The notes: generated by a model from the sequence alone, not told the origin. Positions 42,360 to 53,735 are shown, numbered from the stretch's first letter. The stretch is 53,966 nt of DNA from an uncultured Methylococcaceae bacterium (GCA_903859815.1 CAIOOA010000114.1:1-53966); one strand, 5' to 3'. Numbers and translations: made by a program.

Positions 42360-44363
42360 TTGGTCAAATTGAAATTGCCACTTGCATTGGCTTTGCTTTG
42401 TTGCAACATTGGCTTGGCTAAGGGAGAGGGTCAATTTATCGTTTTGTCTTACCACGATATTAAAGATGCGGTCGTTGAAGACGCGAGCGTAGGCAAAACG
42501 ACGGTCAGTACCACAAACTTGGAAAAGCAATTCGAATGGCTGAAGCAGACGGGCTATCACGTTATTTCCGTAGATGATTTGTTGCAAGCTAAGGAAGGGA
42601 AAACCAATTTGCCAAGCAAGTCTGTATTGCTGAGCTTTGACGATGGGTATTCAAGCCTCTATTTCAAGGTTTATCCTTTGCTCAAGCAATACCACTACCC
42701 CGCGCTAGTCGCTGTGGTAGGCAAATGGATGGAACCCAACCGAACCGCTACTGGAAGCTTCCCCCACGATGATGATTCCCCAGCTAAAGAAAGTTTACTG
42801 ACATGGGAGCAAATCAATGAAATGAAACGCTCCGGTTGGGTGGAAATTGCATCCCACAGCTATGATTTACACCACGGCATCCAAGGCAATCCGCAAGGGA
42901 ACTTACAACCTGCTGCCGTCACTTGGGTTTACGATCCCATCCATCAATCTTATGAAACCGATGCCGCTTATCGTCAGCGCATCCGACTGGAACTCAAACA
43001 TGCCTCTGATTCCTTATTTGCTCACATTGGCAAAAAACCCCGCGTAATGGTTTGGCCCTATGGCGAAACCAATCAATTATTGATTCAAGAGGCAAAGAAT
43101 CAAGGCATGGGGATAACCTTAGGTTTGGGCGACGGGCACAATACACTGGCTGATTTAGCCTATGCCCGGCGATTGCTCATTGTGGAAAATCCGAACATCG
43201 AAGAATTTGCCAAAATGGTGGAGGGGCAACGGACTCATGACAGACCCTTGAGGGTGGCCCATGTGGATTTGGACTATATCCATGATCCCGACCCGGTTCA
43301 AACCGAGCGCAATTTAGGGATGTTGCTCGACCGCATTCAGACCATGGGGTTGAATACCGTCTATTTACAAGCATTTGCCGACCCGGATGGGGATGGCAAC
43401 GCCGATGCGCTATATTTCCCCAATCGCCATTTGCCAGTCGCTGACGATTTATTCAACCGAACGGCTTGGCAGTTACTGACTCGCACCCGAGTGAAAGTGT
43501 ATGCTTGGATGCCGGTATTGGCCTTCGGATTGAAGGTTCCTGAGGCTTGGTTTGTCCATGAATGGCGCGTAGCCGACAAACAGCGGGGGCAATCTCAAGT
43601 GTCTGAACCACAATCTGATCGCACAGGCCAACGGGAAAAGGCTTACCTGTCCACCCATGACTATAAACGCCTGTCGCCTTTTAATTTCAAAGCCAAACGG
43701 ATGGTTGGTCAAATATATGAAGATTTGGCAAAATATAATCACTTCGCAGGGATTTTGTTTCATGACGATGCGATATTGACGGATTATGAAGATGTCACGC
43801 CGCAAGCCTTGGATTACGTCGGTACACATTGGCAACTTCCCACCCGCCGCAATCAATTGCGTGACAATGTGGAAATGCGTATGAAATGGGCCAAGCACAA
43901 AACCCACTTGTTAGTGGAATGGACGGATTATCTGGCAAATATTGTGCGTAAATATCATCCCGACTTGAAAACTGCCCGTAATTATTATGCACTGCCGATA
44001 TTGGAACCAAACAGCGAGGAATGGTATGCCCAATCCATGGCAAGCGGGCTTGCTTCCTATGATTATGTAGCGATTGAGGCCATGCCTTTCATGGAAAAAG
44101 CTGAAAATCCAGACGCATGGCTTGATAAACTAGTGATGACAGTTGGTATGTATCCAGAGGGGTTGAAAAAAACGGTATTTGAACTTCAGACTGTTGATTG
44201 GAATACCCGGCAAAACATCGCCATGGAAATACTCTTGAAGCAATTTAAACGTATGCAAGCCAAAGGGGCAATTCATCTCGGCTATTATCCTGACAATGTA
44301 TATGCCGATCATCCCCGCGTCCAAGACATGGAAAGTGCGTTTGCACTTCCCCAATTTCCATAA
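42360..44363 (+). CDS. pgaB: Poly-beta-1,6-GlcNAc N-deacetylase PgaB
   Basis: Periplasmic enzyme that partly de-N-acetylates the biofilm polymer PNAG before export. The 667 residues open with a signal peptide (MVKLKLPLALALLCCNIGLAKG). A CE4-type deacetylase follows, with LLSFDDGYSSLYFK (catalytic and metal Asp) and EIASHSYDLHH (metal His). The second, glycan-hydrolase-like half has VYLQAFADPDGDGNADALYFP and FAGILFHDDAILTDYED. The start is TTG at 42360 with AGGGCT nearby. It begins 29 bases after oadB and leads pgaC and pgaD. PgaA, the outer-membrane porin, is not encoded here. Confidence 0.94.
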   Translation: MVKLKLPLALALLCCNIGLAKGEGQFIVLSYHDIKDAVVEDASVGKTTVSTTNLEKQFEWLKQTGYHVISVDDLLQAKEGKTNLPSKSVLLSFDDGYSSLYFKVYPLLKQYHYPALVAVVGKWMEPNRTATGSFPHDDDSPAKESLLTWEQINEMKRSGWVEIASHSYDLHHGIQGNPQGNLQPAAVTWVYDPIHQSYETDAAYRQRIRLELKHASDSLFAHIGKKPRVMVWPYGETNQLLIQEAKNQGMGITLGLGDGHNTLADLAYARRLLIVENPNIEEFAKMVEGQRTHDRPLRVAHVDLDYIHDPDPVQTERNLGMLLDRIQTMGLNTVYLQAFADPDGDGNADALYFPNRHLPVADDLFNRTAWQLLTRTRVKVYAWMPVLAFGLKVPEAWFVHEWRVADKQRGQSQVSEPQSDRTGQREKAYLSTHDYKRLSPFNFKAKRMVGQIYEDLAKYNHFAGILFHDDAILTDYEDVTPQALDYVGTHWQLPTRRNQLRDNVEMRMKWAKHKTHLLVEWTDYLANIVRKYHPDLKTARNYYALPILEPNSEEWYAQSMASGLASYDYVAIEAMPFMEKAENPDAWLDKLVMTVGMYPEGLKKTVFELQTVDWNTRQNIAMEILLKQFKRMQAKGAIHLGYYPDNVYADHPRVQDMESAFALPQFP

Positions 44364-44383
44364 ACATCCTTAATTGGTCATCT

Positions 44384-45793
44384 ATGGTGGTTAGCCTTGA
44401 CCCCTGCCTTGTTGTTGGCATGGATTTGTCGTCCTTGAATCAATACTGGTTGCAGTTTGTCTCACTATTGCTGGATGGGTTACAATCAGCTTGGCAATTC
44501 TGTATTGAAAAATTTTATCTTATTCCTAGGCCCGATTTTTTATCCCATATTTCCAGCTTTATTTTTTATTACCCGCTCGTGATGTCCTATGTCTGGATGA
44601 TTGGCGCAGTCATATTTTATGTTTCATTTGAGCGCAAACAAGTTGACACTTGCGAACCTGTGGCGGCTTTGAAAGACCCTCCCCCCGTATCCATTCTGGT
44701 CCCTTGTTATAATGAAGCCAACAATATCCAAGACACCTTGGAATTCCTGCTGAGCCAACAATATCCTGATTTTGAGATCATTGCCATTAACGATGGAAGC
44801 GTTGATAGCACATTGGATATCTTGCGAAGCATGGCGGAAAAACATCCCCAGATAAGGGTAATCAATCTGAGTTCAAACCAAGGCAAGGCCATGGCTTTGC
44901 GCACGGGGGCAATGCTCACCAATAATGAGTTTTTGGTTTGCATTGATGGCGATGCATTGCTGGATACCCAAGCAGTGGCTTGGATGATGCGACATTTTCA
45001 GGATAATCCAAGAGTGGCTGCTGTGACCGGCAACCCACGCATTCGGACTCGATCCACACTGCTAGGAAAAATCCAAGTAGGAGAATTTTCAGCGATTGTT
45101 GGACTCATCAAACGCGCCCAACAAGTTTATGGAAGGATATTCACTGTTTCCGGCGTGATTGCTGGATTCCGCAAGTCCGCGTTGCATAATGTAGGCTATT
45201 GGAGTAATGATATAGTCACGGAAGATATAGACATCAGTTGGAAGCTACAATTAAAAGGCTGGCTTATCCACTTTGAACCCAATGCATTATGTTGGGTATT
45301 GATGCCAGAAACCATCAAAGGATTATGGAAACAGCGTTTACGTTGGTCGCAGGGTGGCGCAGAAGTTTTAATACGCCATAGCAACGCAGTGTTGCAATGG
45401 AAGTCACGCCGAATGTGGCCTATTTGGTTAGAATGTGTTGCCAGCATACTATGGTCATGCTTGATATTGGTGGGTATGGGAATATGGGTTACGAGCCAAT
45501 TATTGAATATTCATCAACAATTTATGCCAGTATTGCTGCCGCATTGGACTGGCATGTTGCTTAGCATAACCTGCTTGGCTCAGTTTGCAGTCAGTCTCGC
45601 CATTGATTCCCGCTATGAGCGTAAATTTGGCGGTATCGGTCGATATTATTATTGGATGATTTGGTATCCTCTGATTTATTGGATTAATAATGTATTGACT
45701 ACAGTGTTTGGTTTGGTCAAAGCTATTGCCAAAAAGAGAGGACAGCGGGCAGTTTGGGTCACATCGGATAGGGGACTATTAAAGCGTGATTGA
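44384..45793 (+). CDS. pgaC: Poly-beta-1,6-GlcNAc synthase PgaC
   Basis: Processive GT2 enzyme of the inner membrane that makes PNAG from UDP-GlcNAc. The 469 residues have an N-terminal helix pair, then the GT-A domain with VSILVPCYNEANNIQDTLEFL, CIDGDALLD, VTGNPRIRTRSTLLGKIQVGE and TEDIDISWKLQLKGW (catalytic Asp). KQRLRWSQGGAEV is the Q-x-x-R-W motif. Membrane helices follow to the end. Similarity to E. coli PgaC extends through the final WVTSDRGLL. A start at 44420 is also possible. pgaD overlaps its end by eight bases. Confidence 0.95.
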   Translation: MVVSLDPCLVVGMDLSSLNQYWLQFVSLLLDGLQSAWQFCIEKFYLIPRPDFLSHISSFIFYYPLVMSYVWMIGAVIFYVSFERKQVDTCEPVAALKDPPPVSILVPCYNEANNIQDTLEFLLSQQYPDFEIIAINDGSVDSTLDILRSMAEKHPQIRVINLSSNQGKAMALRTGAMLTNNEFLVCIDGDALLDTQAVAWMMRHFQDNPRVAAVTGNPRIRTRSTLLGKIQVGEFSAIVGLIKRAQQVYGRIFTVSGVIAGFRKSALHNVGYWSNDIVTEDIDISWKLQLKGWLIHFEPNALCWVLMPETIKGLWKQRLRWSQGGAEVLIRHSNAVLQWKSRRMWPIWLECVASILWSCLILVGMGIWVTSQLLNIHQQFMPVLLPHWTGMLLSITCLAQFAVSLAIDSRYERKFGGIGRYYYWMIWYPLIYWINNVLTTVFGLVKAIAKKRGQRAVWVTSDRGLLKRD

Positions 45794-46226
45794 GATTATC
45801 ATTAATTCACCTCATGCCCAAACCATGGGCAAACGCTTGATCAATCTCATGCTAAACCTGACTGGGTGGTGTTTATGGGCTTATTTTCTATTTCCGATTG
45901 CGGCCTTGGGCTGTTCATTCCTAGACTTTTTCCCGTGTGGACAATGGACTCAATTATCATATGAGTATGTTAATGTACAACAAATACTTTTGGTTTATTT
46001 GAAAACTATCATTGCAATCATCTTCATTTGGATGGCATGGGTCGTATATGACCATGCCAAGTTATTTACTCAACCATTGAACTATCTCTTAAACCAAGTC
46101 AATGTCAGTGACTTGTCGCAGACATTTGGTGTGGCCGAGAATATTATAGATGAATGCCAAAATAGCCGATTTATTGTCGTTCATTTTGATGAAAATGGGA
46201 ATATAGTCAAACTGGATAAAACCTAA
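45786..46226 (+). CDS. pgaD: PNAG biosynthesis protein PgaD
   Basis: Small membrane partner needed for PgaC activity; with PgaC it forms the c-di-GMP-responsive synthase. The 146 residues have two membrane helices (WCLWAYFLFPIAALGC and LVYLKTIIAIIFIWMAWVVYD), as in the family. A soluble tail follows with LSQTFGVAENIIDECQNSRFIVVHFDENGNI. It starts at GTG 45786, inside the end of pgaC (eight-base overlap), and has no independent ribosome site. Identification relies on position and helix pattern more than on motif. Confidence 0.85.
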   Translation: MIEIIINSPHAQTMGKRLINLMLNLTGWCLWAYFLFPIAALGCSFLDFFPCGQWTQLSYEYVNVQQILLVYLKTIIAIIFIWMAWVVYDHAKLFTQPLNYLLNQVNVSDLSQTFGVAENIIDECQNSRFIVVHFDENGNIVKLDKT

Positions 46227-46253
46227 AGCACCCTATTAATAACTGAGATAATT

Positions 46254-48305
46254 ATGCAAAATGAATCTGCTGTCAACCATTTAGCCCAAGAGACCAGCCC
46301 TTATCTCCTGCAACACGTGCATAATCCAGTCGATTGGCATCCATGGAACGACAGCACTTTGGAACTGGCACGACGCTCGGACAAACCGATCTTGCTATCC
46401 ATCGGCTATTCCGCCTGTCACTGGTGTCACGTAATGGCACATGAATCGTTCGAGGACCCCGCCACGGCCGCAAAAATGAATGATTTGTTTGTCAACATCA
46501 AGGTAGACAGAGAGGAACGACCCGATTTGGACAAGATATACCAATTAGCCCATCAATTACTGTCGCGTCGGTCCGGTGGTTGGCCGCTTACCGTATTTCT
46601 CAATCCTAAAGATTTGGTGCCATTTTTCACCGGCACTTATTTTCCTAAAGAATCCCGTTACAACTTACCGGGGTTTGTCCCTTTATTGGAAAAGGTAAGC
46701 AACTATTATCATGAAAACACATCCAGCTTGGAGCAAGGCAGGGAACAGTTCATTAATGCCCTAAACTCCATCACTGGTAAAGAATCGGTATCTTCAACTA
46801 TGGATGTAAGTTTGCTGTCCCGAGTCACTAAGGAAATGGAGAAGGGTTATGATCCAGTTTGGGGAGGTTTTGGAAGCGCCCCCAAGTTTCCACATCCCAC
46901 CAGTTTGGATTTTTTACTCCGCCGTCATGCGCGTGAGGGTGATAGCCTAGCTTTGCACATGGCTTTATTCAGCTTGAGAAGAATGGCTGAGGGGGGCATT
47001 TACGATCAGCTTGGCGGTGGCTTTTGCCGTTATTCGGTCGATGCCGAGTGGAACATCCCCCACTTTGAAAAAATGCTTTATGATAATGGCCCATTATTAG
47101 GACTTTATTGCCAAGCTTGGCAAATCACAAGTGAAGAATTGTTCCATAATGTCGCCATCGAAACTGCCGAGTGGGTTTTGCGGGAAATGAAATCGCCAGA
47201 GGGAGCATTTTTCTCTAGTTTGGATGCCGATTCAGAAGGGGAAGAGGGACGTTTTTATGTTTGGAATAGACAACAAGTCAAATCTCTATTGAGCAATGAA
47301 GAATTTGAATTAGTCTCGCTATATTACGGGTTGGGTGAAACCCCCAATTTTGAAGGTCATTGGCATTTGTATATTGCTTCATCAAAACTAGACTCGGCAA
47401 CCTCGTTGGGTATTGATGCACAGGCCGTTGAGGAATTGCTAATCTCGTCAAAAAGCAAACTAATGGCAACAAGGGCTACCCGTGTGCGTCCGGGGCTTGA
47501 TGATAAAATCTTGACATCTTGGAATGCATTAATGATTAAAGGCTTGTCCATGGCCGGACGAATATTGCATAGGGATGATTTCAGCGAGGCGGCAGTTCAA
47601 GCCTTTAATTTTCTCAAGGAAAATACCTATCAAGAAGGAAAGTTGCTCGCCACATGGAAAAATGGTCAGGCGAGGTTTCCTGCCTATTTGGATGATTATG
47701 CATTCCTGCTAGATGCCGCACTGGAGTTGTTGCAAAACCGCTGGGAACACTCCGTTTTGAACTTTGCAATAACCCTTGCCGAGGATTTATTGGAGCGTTT
47801 TGAAGATGAAGTCAATGGTGGATTTTTCTTCACTGCCCACGACCATGAGAATCTGATTCATCGCCCCAAATCAATGATGGACGAATCCATGCCATCGGGT
47901 AATGGAGTGGCTGCATTGGCTCTGAACAGATTGGGTCATTTGTTAGGCGAAGAACGTTTCATGCGTTCGGCGGAACGCACACTAAAAGCAGCCATGCAGG
48001 ACATGAACCATTATCCACAAGGCTATGGGGCGTTGTTAAATGCATTCGATGAATGGGCAAGCCCACCTCAGATCATCATCATTCGGGGTATTAATGATGA
48101 GATGGATAGTTGGCAGCGATTGGCTTTGGTGAAATATGCCCCCAGTCGGCTTTGTTTAGCCATACCGGCTACAGAAACCAATTTGCCAGGTTTATTGAAT
48201 CAACGAAAACCAGAAAAGGTGACTGTCGCTTATGTTTGCGAAGCCGCTGTCTGCAAAACCCCAATTTATAAGCTAGATGAGCTTCAAAATTCTTTAAATT
48301 CCTGA
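46254..48305 (+). CDS. DUF255 thioredoxin-like protein (YyaL/SSP411 family)
   Basis: A 683-residue soluble protein of the thioredoxin domain DUF255 plus six-hairpin glycosidase-like family (YyaL, human SPATA20). The N-terminal thioredoxin part has [21 protein letters not shown] and [21 protein letters not shown] with a C-x-x-C, then [17 protein letters not shown] and [11 protein letters not shown]. The C-terminal alpha/alpha barrel has [45 protein letters not shown] and the closing [15 protein letters not shown]. The cellular role is not established. It starts 27 bases after pgaD and ends 60 bases before the pullulanase gene. Confidence 0.95.
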   Translation: MQNESAVNHLAQETSPYLLQHVHNPVDWHPWNDSTLELARRSDKPILLSIGYSACHWCHVMAHESFEDPATAAKMNDLFVNIKVDREERPDLDKIYQLAHQLLSRRSGGWPLTVFLNPKDLVPFFTGTYFPKESRYNLPGFVPLLEKVSNYYHENTSSLEQGREQFINALNSITGKESVSSTMDVSLLSRVTKEMEKGYDPVWGGFGSAPKFPHPTSLDFLLRRHAREGDSLALHMALFSLRRMAEGGIYDQLGGGFCRYSVDAEWNIPHFEKMLYDNGPLLGLYCQAWQITSEELFHNVAIETAEWVLREMKSPEGAFFSSLDADSEGEEGRFYVWNRQQVKSLLSNEEFELVSLYYGLGETPNFEGHWHLYIASSKLDSATSLGIDAQAVEELLISSKSKLMATRATRVRPGLDDKILTSWNALMIKGLSMAGRILHRDDFSEAAVQAFNFLKENTYQEGKLLATWKNGQARFPAYLDDYAFLLDAALELLQNRWEHSVLNFAITLAEDLLERFEDEVNGGFFFTAHDHENLIHRPKSMMDESMPSGNGVAALALNRLGHLLGEERFMRSAERTLKAAMQDMNHYPQGYGALLNAFDEWASPPQIIIIRGINDEMDSWQRLALVKYAPSRLCLAIPATETNLPGLLNQRKPEKVTVAYVCEAAVCKTPIYKLDELQNSLNS

Positions 48306-48365
48306 ACAGGCCGATCATATTCAAACTAACACCACTCTCTGAAAGTCTAATCTGAACTAAATCCT

Positions 48366-51300
48366 ATGCATGTAAATGAACCAATGACATCGATTTCACC
48401 TAAAGGCTTTCCCTTGGCTACGTTGGAGCTTGCCGTTCCTGAAGGTCATATTGGCAAAACAGTGATTGCCACCTTGAGGATAAATGGCCGAATAATCGCC
48501 CAAGGCAAATCACAAGTTTCAAAATTCAATGATGTGAGGCTAATATTACTCACCTCGGAATATGATACTCATAGGAGTATTGGAGACTATGAGTTATGGG
48601 TGACATTAGATCAGGATGGTTTGGAATCATGGTATCCTGGCTTCACTGATTTATATATTAATCAATCATGGCCAATTCATGACGGTCCTTGGAAGCAATT
48701 CACCGACCCATCCATTTGGAAGGAAAAGACCCTATCGAGTCCCAGCAATAGACTTCGCATACATTACCATCGATACGGTGGGTATTATGATGGAATCGGA
48801 TTGTGGACATGGAACCCCCATTCAGACAAACCCCCGGTTGAAATCTTTGAAATAGGCTGGGATGAATTTGGACTTATTTTTGAATTGGATAAAGCCAATT
48901 ATGGCGATGTTATGGATAATCTTCGCATAGGGGTTCTGCCTCGCAGGGGCGGAGATTGGAATCTTAAGGAAGATGATAATAAATACTGGGATTATAGTTT
49001 TGGCAATGAAATCTTCTTAATTGGCACTGTCAACCATATCTGGAAAGAAAGGCCAGATACAAAACAGCATGTGATGGCGGCCTTCATTGACAATCTATAT
49101 TGCATGTCAATACAGGTTTCGAGGCCAGTCGATCCCGGCGAAGTGAGTGCCGATTCAATATTCATCTTCGATGAAAACAACCAAAGAAACAAAGTAAAAC
49201 ACATCACCCATGGCGATAAGCCTTCCACCATCATTACGGCTATCACTCAAGATGCATTGGATGTTGGAACCCATTCGTATACTGCCCATTTGGAACATTT
49301 TGGCGGAAACGTTGTTGCCTCCTTGCGTGACATACTGCATGATGCCGATCTGTTTTATGATGCTGATATTAGTCTAGGTGCGATTTATTCCCCTGCTTCA
49401 ACGACATTTCGTCTATTTGCCCCGACGGCTTACATCGTTGAAGCATTGGTTTACGATACGCTCAATGGAAACAACGTGCCGCGTTGGACAGTGCCTATGA
49501 AGAAAATAGGCAAAGGGATTTTTGAAGGCTTACAGAACGGAGATATGGCTGGCAAGTACTATCACTATCGTTTGCAAGGCCCTGGATTTACTGCGGACAA
49601 TAAGGTACTTGACCCGTATTCCATCAATACCGTGGCGGGAAGCCAATATGCCCGAATTACCAACTTGCTGAATACCAACCCACCAGAGTGGCAAAGGCTA
49701 CGCGAGGGTCCGTCGATTGATTCACCAGTCGATATCGTTATTTATGAAATGAGCGTCCGTGATTTTACGATAGCTGCAAACTCCGGGGTCACTCATAAAG
49801 GATCATATTTGGGATTCACCGAAAGCAATACCCACTTGCCAGAAAATTCAAGCATAGTGACAGGGCTAGACCACTTGCAGGAACTAGGCATCACTCATGT
49901 GCAATTAATGCCTGTTCAAGATTTCTATAAAGACACTGATGAAGATGTCTACAATTGGGGGTATATGACGGTAGCCTTCAATTCCCCGGAAGGATGCTAT
50001 GCGACAAACAAGCACAACGACAGCAGCATTCGCGAATTAAAGCTATTGGTCAGCGCACTCCATGCTAGGAATATCGGTGTCATCATGGATGTCGTTTACA
50101 ATCATACCGATTACTCTGCTCCATTTCATATCATCAATGCCCAATATTATTATCGGTTTCATCCTGAAAATGGTTATGCCAATGGCTCCGGCGTTGGCAA
50201 TGACTTCCGAACTGAATGCCCAATGGTTCGAAAATTTATCATCGACTCGTTAAAATATTGGGTTACTGAATATGGTATCGATGGTTTCCGCTTCGATTTA
50301 ATGGCCTTGATCGACTTTGACACCATGCGAGCAGTGGAAAGCGAATTGAAGAAGATCAAACCTGACATTATTCTCTATGGAGAACCATGGTCTTCCGGGT
50401 ATTCTCCAATCAAAGGCCATCCAACCGATAAACACGCGATTCGCAATACTTCCATTGGTGCATTCAATGACCATTTCCGTAATGCGCTTGGCGGCAGTCC
50501 CAATGGTTCTGAATTAGGGTTTATCCAAAATGGCTCAAACCGGGATAAACTATCGCTCGGCATGGAAGGGAGTCTTCGCGATTGGACGGCACAACCCTCG
50601 CAATCCATCAATTATATTACCTGTCATGACAACTTGGTGTTATACGACAAACTAAGGTGGTTTAATCCGATTGCCTCGGAAATGGATATTATTCGAATGA
50701 TGAAACTAGGTTATCTTGTGCTATTCACTTCACAAGGTGTCCCCTTTTTGCACAGTGGTGAGGAGTTTGCCAGAACCAAGTTCGGTCATGGCAATAGTTA
50801 CAATGCAGGCGACGAAATCAACCGCATCAATTGGTCGTTAAAAGCCAAACATACTGATTTGTATACCTACACTCGTGATCTCATCAGTCTGCGCAAAGAG
50901 CATCCCTTATTTAGATTGCGTTCGGCAGAACAAATCAACCATCGGGTGAAAACCCAAATTTTGCCCAATGAAAAAGCCTTGATTTATTTGATTGACGGGA
51001 TTGATTTGGAGGATGAAACATGGGGTGAGGCTTGTGTGCTGATTAATGGAGAGGAAACAGTTGATGTTGATTTCCTGTTGCCTATTGGTCGCTGGAATGT
51101 GGCTTTCGACGAATTAGGCAGGGTGGCTGAACCTTATCTTGTCGAATTCCGGGTTAATGTTCATCGCAAGTCAGGGTTGGTTTTGTACCGGGTTGAGGAG
51201 CAACCGGTGATCCCTGAAACCATTCCAGAGGCTATCGCTGAAGAAGCGCCAGTCATTGTCGAATTGGAAAAAGCCGAAGTTGAAGAGATACTTGTATCGA

Positions 51301-51374
51301 AAACCAACAACACTGAAAAAAATCAAAACCTGCTTGATGATTCAGCAGGGCAAACTCTGAAGCATCAAAGCTAA
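48366..51374 (+). CDS. pulA: Type I pullulanase-like glycoside hydrolase (GH13)
   Basis: Debranching enzyme that cuts alpha-1,6 links in pullulan, starch or glycogen limit dextrins. The 1002 residues have an N-terminal beta region with a pullulanase-associated carbohydrate module (HYHRYGGYYDGIGLWTWNPH) and a CBM48-like domain near 335-430. The GH13 barrel carries the pullulanase signature VYNWGY, VIMDVVYNHT, DGFRFDLM with the Asp nucleophile, ILYGEPWSSG with the Glu acid and CHDNLVLYDKL. No signal peptide is visible, so cytoplasmic glycogen use is likely. The last 55 residues are Glu/Pro/Ile-rich and unlike the enzyme core. It stands alone before a hairpin at 51382. Confidence 0.93.
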   Translation: MHVNEPMTSISPKGFPLATLELAVPEGHIGKTVIATLRINGRIIAQGKSQVSKFNDVRLILLTSEYDTHRSIGDYELWVTLDQDGLESWYPGFTDLYINQSWPIHDGPWKQFTDPSIWKEKTLSSPSNRLRIHYHRYGGYYDGIGLWTWNPHSDKPPVEIFEIGWDEFGLIFELDKANYGDVMDNLRIGVLPRRGGDWNLKEDDNKYWDYSFGNEIFLIGTVNHIWKERPDTKQHVMAAFIDNLYCMSIQVSRPVDPGEVSADSIFIFDENNQRNKVKHITHGDKPSTIITAITQDALDVGTHSYTAHLEHFGGNVVASLRDILHDADLFYDADISLGAIYSPASTTFRLFAPTAYIVEALVYDTLNGNNVPRWTVPMKKIGKGIFEGLQNGDMAGKYYHYRLQGPGFTADNKVLDPYSINTVAGSQYARITNLLNTNPPEWQRLREGPSIDSPVDIVIYEMSVRDFTIAANSGVTHKGSYLGFTESNTHLPENSSIVTGLDHLQELGITHVQLMPVQDFYKDTDEDVYNWGYMTVAFNSPEGCYATNKHNDSSIRELKLLVSALHARNIGVIMDVVYNHTDYSAPFHIINAQYYYRFHPENGYANGSGVGNDFRTECPMVRKFIIDSLKYWVTEYGIDGFRFDLMALIDFDTMRAVESELKKIKPDIILYGEPWSSGYSPIKGHPTDKHAIRNTSIGAFNDHFRNALGGSPNGSELGFIQNGSNRDKLSLGMEGSLRDWTAQPSQSINYITCHDNLVLYDKLRWFNPIASEMDIIRMMKLGYLVLFTSQGVPFLHSGEEFARTKFGHGNSYNAGDEINRINWSLKAKHTDLYTYTRDLISLRKEHPLFRLRSAEQINHRVKTQILPNEKALIYLIDGIDLEDETWGEACVLINGEETVDVDFLLPIGRWNVAFDELGRVAEPYLVEFRVNVHRKSGLVLYRVEEQPVIPETIPEAIAEEAPVIVELEKAEVEEILVSKTNNTEKNQNLLDDSAGQTLKHQS

Positions 51375-51381
51375 AATAAGG

Positions 51382-51413
51382 CGGTAGGCAAGCAAAAAAA
51401 TACTTGCCTACCG
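51382..51413. terminator. Hairpin between pullulanase and tex genes
   Basis: CGGTAGGCAAG and CTTGCCTACCG form a perfect 11-base stem with an A-rich ten-base loop between two convergent genes. There is no long T run on either side, but the position favours a bidirectional terminator. Confidence 0.6.
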
Positions 51414-51419
51414 TAACCA

Positions 51420-53735
51420 TCATTTCTTCATCGCCTTCGCAAATGCATCGGCAAATGCACCCTGGGGTTTGGGTGTTTCTGCCGGTTTTTTGTCACGTTT
51501 GCCACCACCAGCCTTTTGGTTAGGCATGGGCGCGGCAGGGCGAGATTTCGCTGGGTCATTCTCGCGTGGCACTTCCGCATCTTGCTTCATACTCAACGCA
51601 ATGCGCTGGCGTTGCACATCGACTTCCAAGACTTTGACCCTAACCATGTCACCCGTTTTGACCACTTCACGAGGATCTTTAATGAATTTGTCAGCCAAAT
51701 GGGAGATATGCACCAAGCCGTCTTGATGCACGCCGATATCGACAAATGCGCCGAAGTTTGCGACATTGGTGACCACACCCTCCAGCATCATGCCGGGTTT
51801 CAAGTCGGTGATTTTCTCAACGCCTTCCATGAACTTGACAGATTTGAACTCCGGGCGCGGGTCGCGTCCCGGTTTTTCCAATTCTTTTAATATGTCGGTC
51901 ACGGTAGGCAAGCCGAAACGCTCATCGACAAAATTCTCACCATTGATGCCTCGCAAAAAGCCAGAATTGCCAACCAGTTCGCGAATGTCTTTGCCGGTTG
52001 TGCCGACAATATTGCGCACCACCGGATAGGCTTCCGGGTGGACGGCGGAGGCATCCAAGGGATTGTCCCCGTCCATGATGCGTAAAAAACCCGCTGCTTG
52101 TTCAAAGGTTTTTTCGCCCAAACGGGAGACTTTCTTTAATTGTTCACGGTTTTTGAACGGGCCGTTTTGATTGCGGAATTCAACGATATTATTGGCGATG
52201 GTCTGAGACAGGCCGGAAATGTATTTCAGCAACGCAACCGAGGCAGTGTTCACGTCCACGCCAACCGCGTTGACGCAATCCTCCACCACCGCATCCAAGC
52301 TTCGGGCCAAGTGGGTTTGATTGACATCATGCTGATATTGACCGACACCTATCGACTTCGGGTCGATTTTCACCAATTCCGCCAAAGGGTCTTGCAAACG
52401 ACGGGCAATGGACACCGCCCCTCGCAAGGAAACATCCAAATCGGGAAATTCCTTTGCCGCCAGTTCCGAGGCCGAATAAACCGAAGCGCCAGCTTCCGAC
52501 ACGGTGATTTTGGTGATGCCCAATTCGGGGTGGCGTTTCATTAAATCAGCGACTAATTGGTCGGTTTCCCTTGAAGCCGTGCCGTTACCGATGCTGACCA
52601 ATTGCACACCATGCAATTTGATAAAATGGGCGAGAATGGCAATGGATTGATCCCATTGATTTTTGGGCTGATGCGGGTAAACAGTTGCCGTATCCAAGAC
52701 TTTGCCGGTGGCATCGACAATGGCGACTTTCACGCCGGTACGGATGCCGGGGTCCAAGCCCATGGTTGCCTTCGGTCCGGCGGGTGCTGCCAACAACAAA
52801 TCTTGCAAATTTTTCGCAAAGACACGGATGGCTTCTTCCTCTGAAGTTTCGCGCAAGCGTTGCTTCAAATCCAAATCAATGCGAGTCAAGGTTTTGACTT
52901 TCCAAGAAAAATGCACGGCATCCAATAACCAACGATCAGCCGGACGAGCTTTATCTTGAACGCCAAATGCACGACTGATGATGGATTCGCACACCGAATG
53001 GCTGGCTTCTTCGTCCTTGCCAATGCGCAGATGGATGTTCAGCACATCTTCATTGCGGCCTCGCAGCAAAGCCAGGGCACGGTGGGATGGAATCTTGGCA
53101 ATCGGTTCGACAAAATCGAAATAATCGCGGAATTTTGCGCCTTCGTTTTCTTTGCCTTCAACCACGGTGGAGGCCAAAATGCCTTCGCTCCAAACACGCT
53201 CGCGCAATTCGGCCAGCACCGCAGCATTTTCGGCGAAGCGTTCCATCAATATTTGCTTGGCCCCTTCCAATGCGGCCACCACATCGGCGACACCTTTTTC
53301 CTCGCTGACAAAAGCCAGTGCTTCTGTTTGCGGGTTCAGACTGGGATTGGCAAGCAGGCTGTCAGCCAAAGGTTCCAAACCAGCTTCACGGGCGATTTGC
53401 GCCTTGGTCCGGCGTTTTGGCTTATGGGGAAGGTAAAGGTCTTCCAGCAAGGTTTTACTGTCGGCGGCTAGAATGTCTTGTTCCAGTTCCGGGGTGAGTT
53501 TGCCTTGTTCGCGTATGCTGGCGAGGATGACTTCGCGGCGTTCGTTCAATTCGCGCAGATAAGCCAAACGCAACTCCAACTCCCGCAACTGCGTGTCATC
53601 CAAGCCTTCAGTGGCTTCCTTGCGGTAGCGGGAAATGAACGGCACGGTGGCGCCTTCGTCCAACAGATCCACAGCGGCTTGCACTTGCCGCTCCCGCACA
53701 CCTAATTCTTCCGCTATTCGCGCAATGACATCCAT
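51420..53735 (-). CDS. tex: Transcription accessory protein Tex
   Basis: Large RNA-binding protein of the Tex/Spt6 family. The 771 residues have an N-terminal helix-turn-helix ([25 protein letters not shown]). The YqgF-like domain contains [17 protein letters not shown] and [16 protein letters not shown]. An HhH region follows with [22 protein letters not shown] and [25 protein letters not shown]. The S1 domain is [37 protein letters not shown]. The basic, Pro-rich tail ends [13 protein letters not shown] start at the ATG 53735; a TTG one codon upstream is possible, with AAAGGTG nearby. Its upstream side meets the intron remnant at about 53828. Confidence 0.97.
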   Translation of the reverse strand: MDVIARIAEELGVRERQVQAAVDLLDEGATVPFISRYRKEATEGLDDTQLRELELRLAYLRELNERREVILASIREQGKLTPELEQDILAADSKTLLEDLYLPHKPKRRTKAQIAREAGLEPLADSLLANPSLNPQTEALAFVSEEKGVADVVAALEGAKQILMERFAENAAVLAELRERVWSEGILASTVVEGKENEGAKFRDYFDFVEPIAKIPSHRALALLRGRNEDVLNIHLRIGKDEEASHSVCESIISRAFGVQDKARPADRWLLDAVHFSWKVKTLTRIDLDLKQRLRETSEEEAIRVFAKNLQDLLLAAPAGPKATMGLDPGIRTGVKVAIVDATGKVLDTATVYPHQPKNQWDQSIAILAHFIKLHGVQLVSIGNGTASRETDQLVADLMKRHPELGITKITVSEAGASVYSASELAAKEFPDLDVSLRGAVSIARRLQDPLAELVKIDPKSIGVGQYQHDVNQTHLARSLDAVVEDCVNAVGVDVNTASVALLKYISGLSQTIANNIVEFRNQNGPFKNREQLKKVSRLGEKTFEQAAGFLRIMDGDNPLDASAVHPEAYPVVRNIVGTTGKDIRELVGNSGFLRGINGENFVDERFGLPTVTDILKELEKPGRDPRPEFKSVKFMEGVEKITDLKPGMMLEGVVTNVANFGAFVDIGVHQDGLVHISHLADKFIKDPREVVKTGDMVRVKVLEVDVQRQRIALSMKQDAEVPRENDPAKSRPAAPMPNQKAGGGKRDKKPAETPKPQGAFADAFAKAMKK

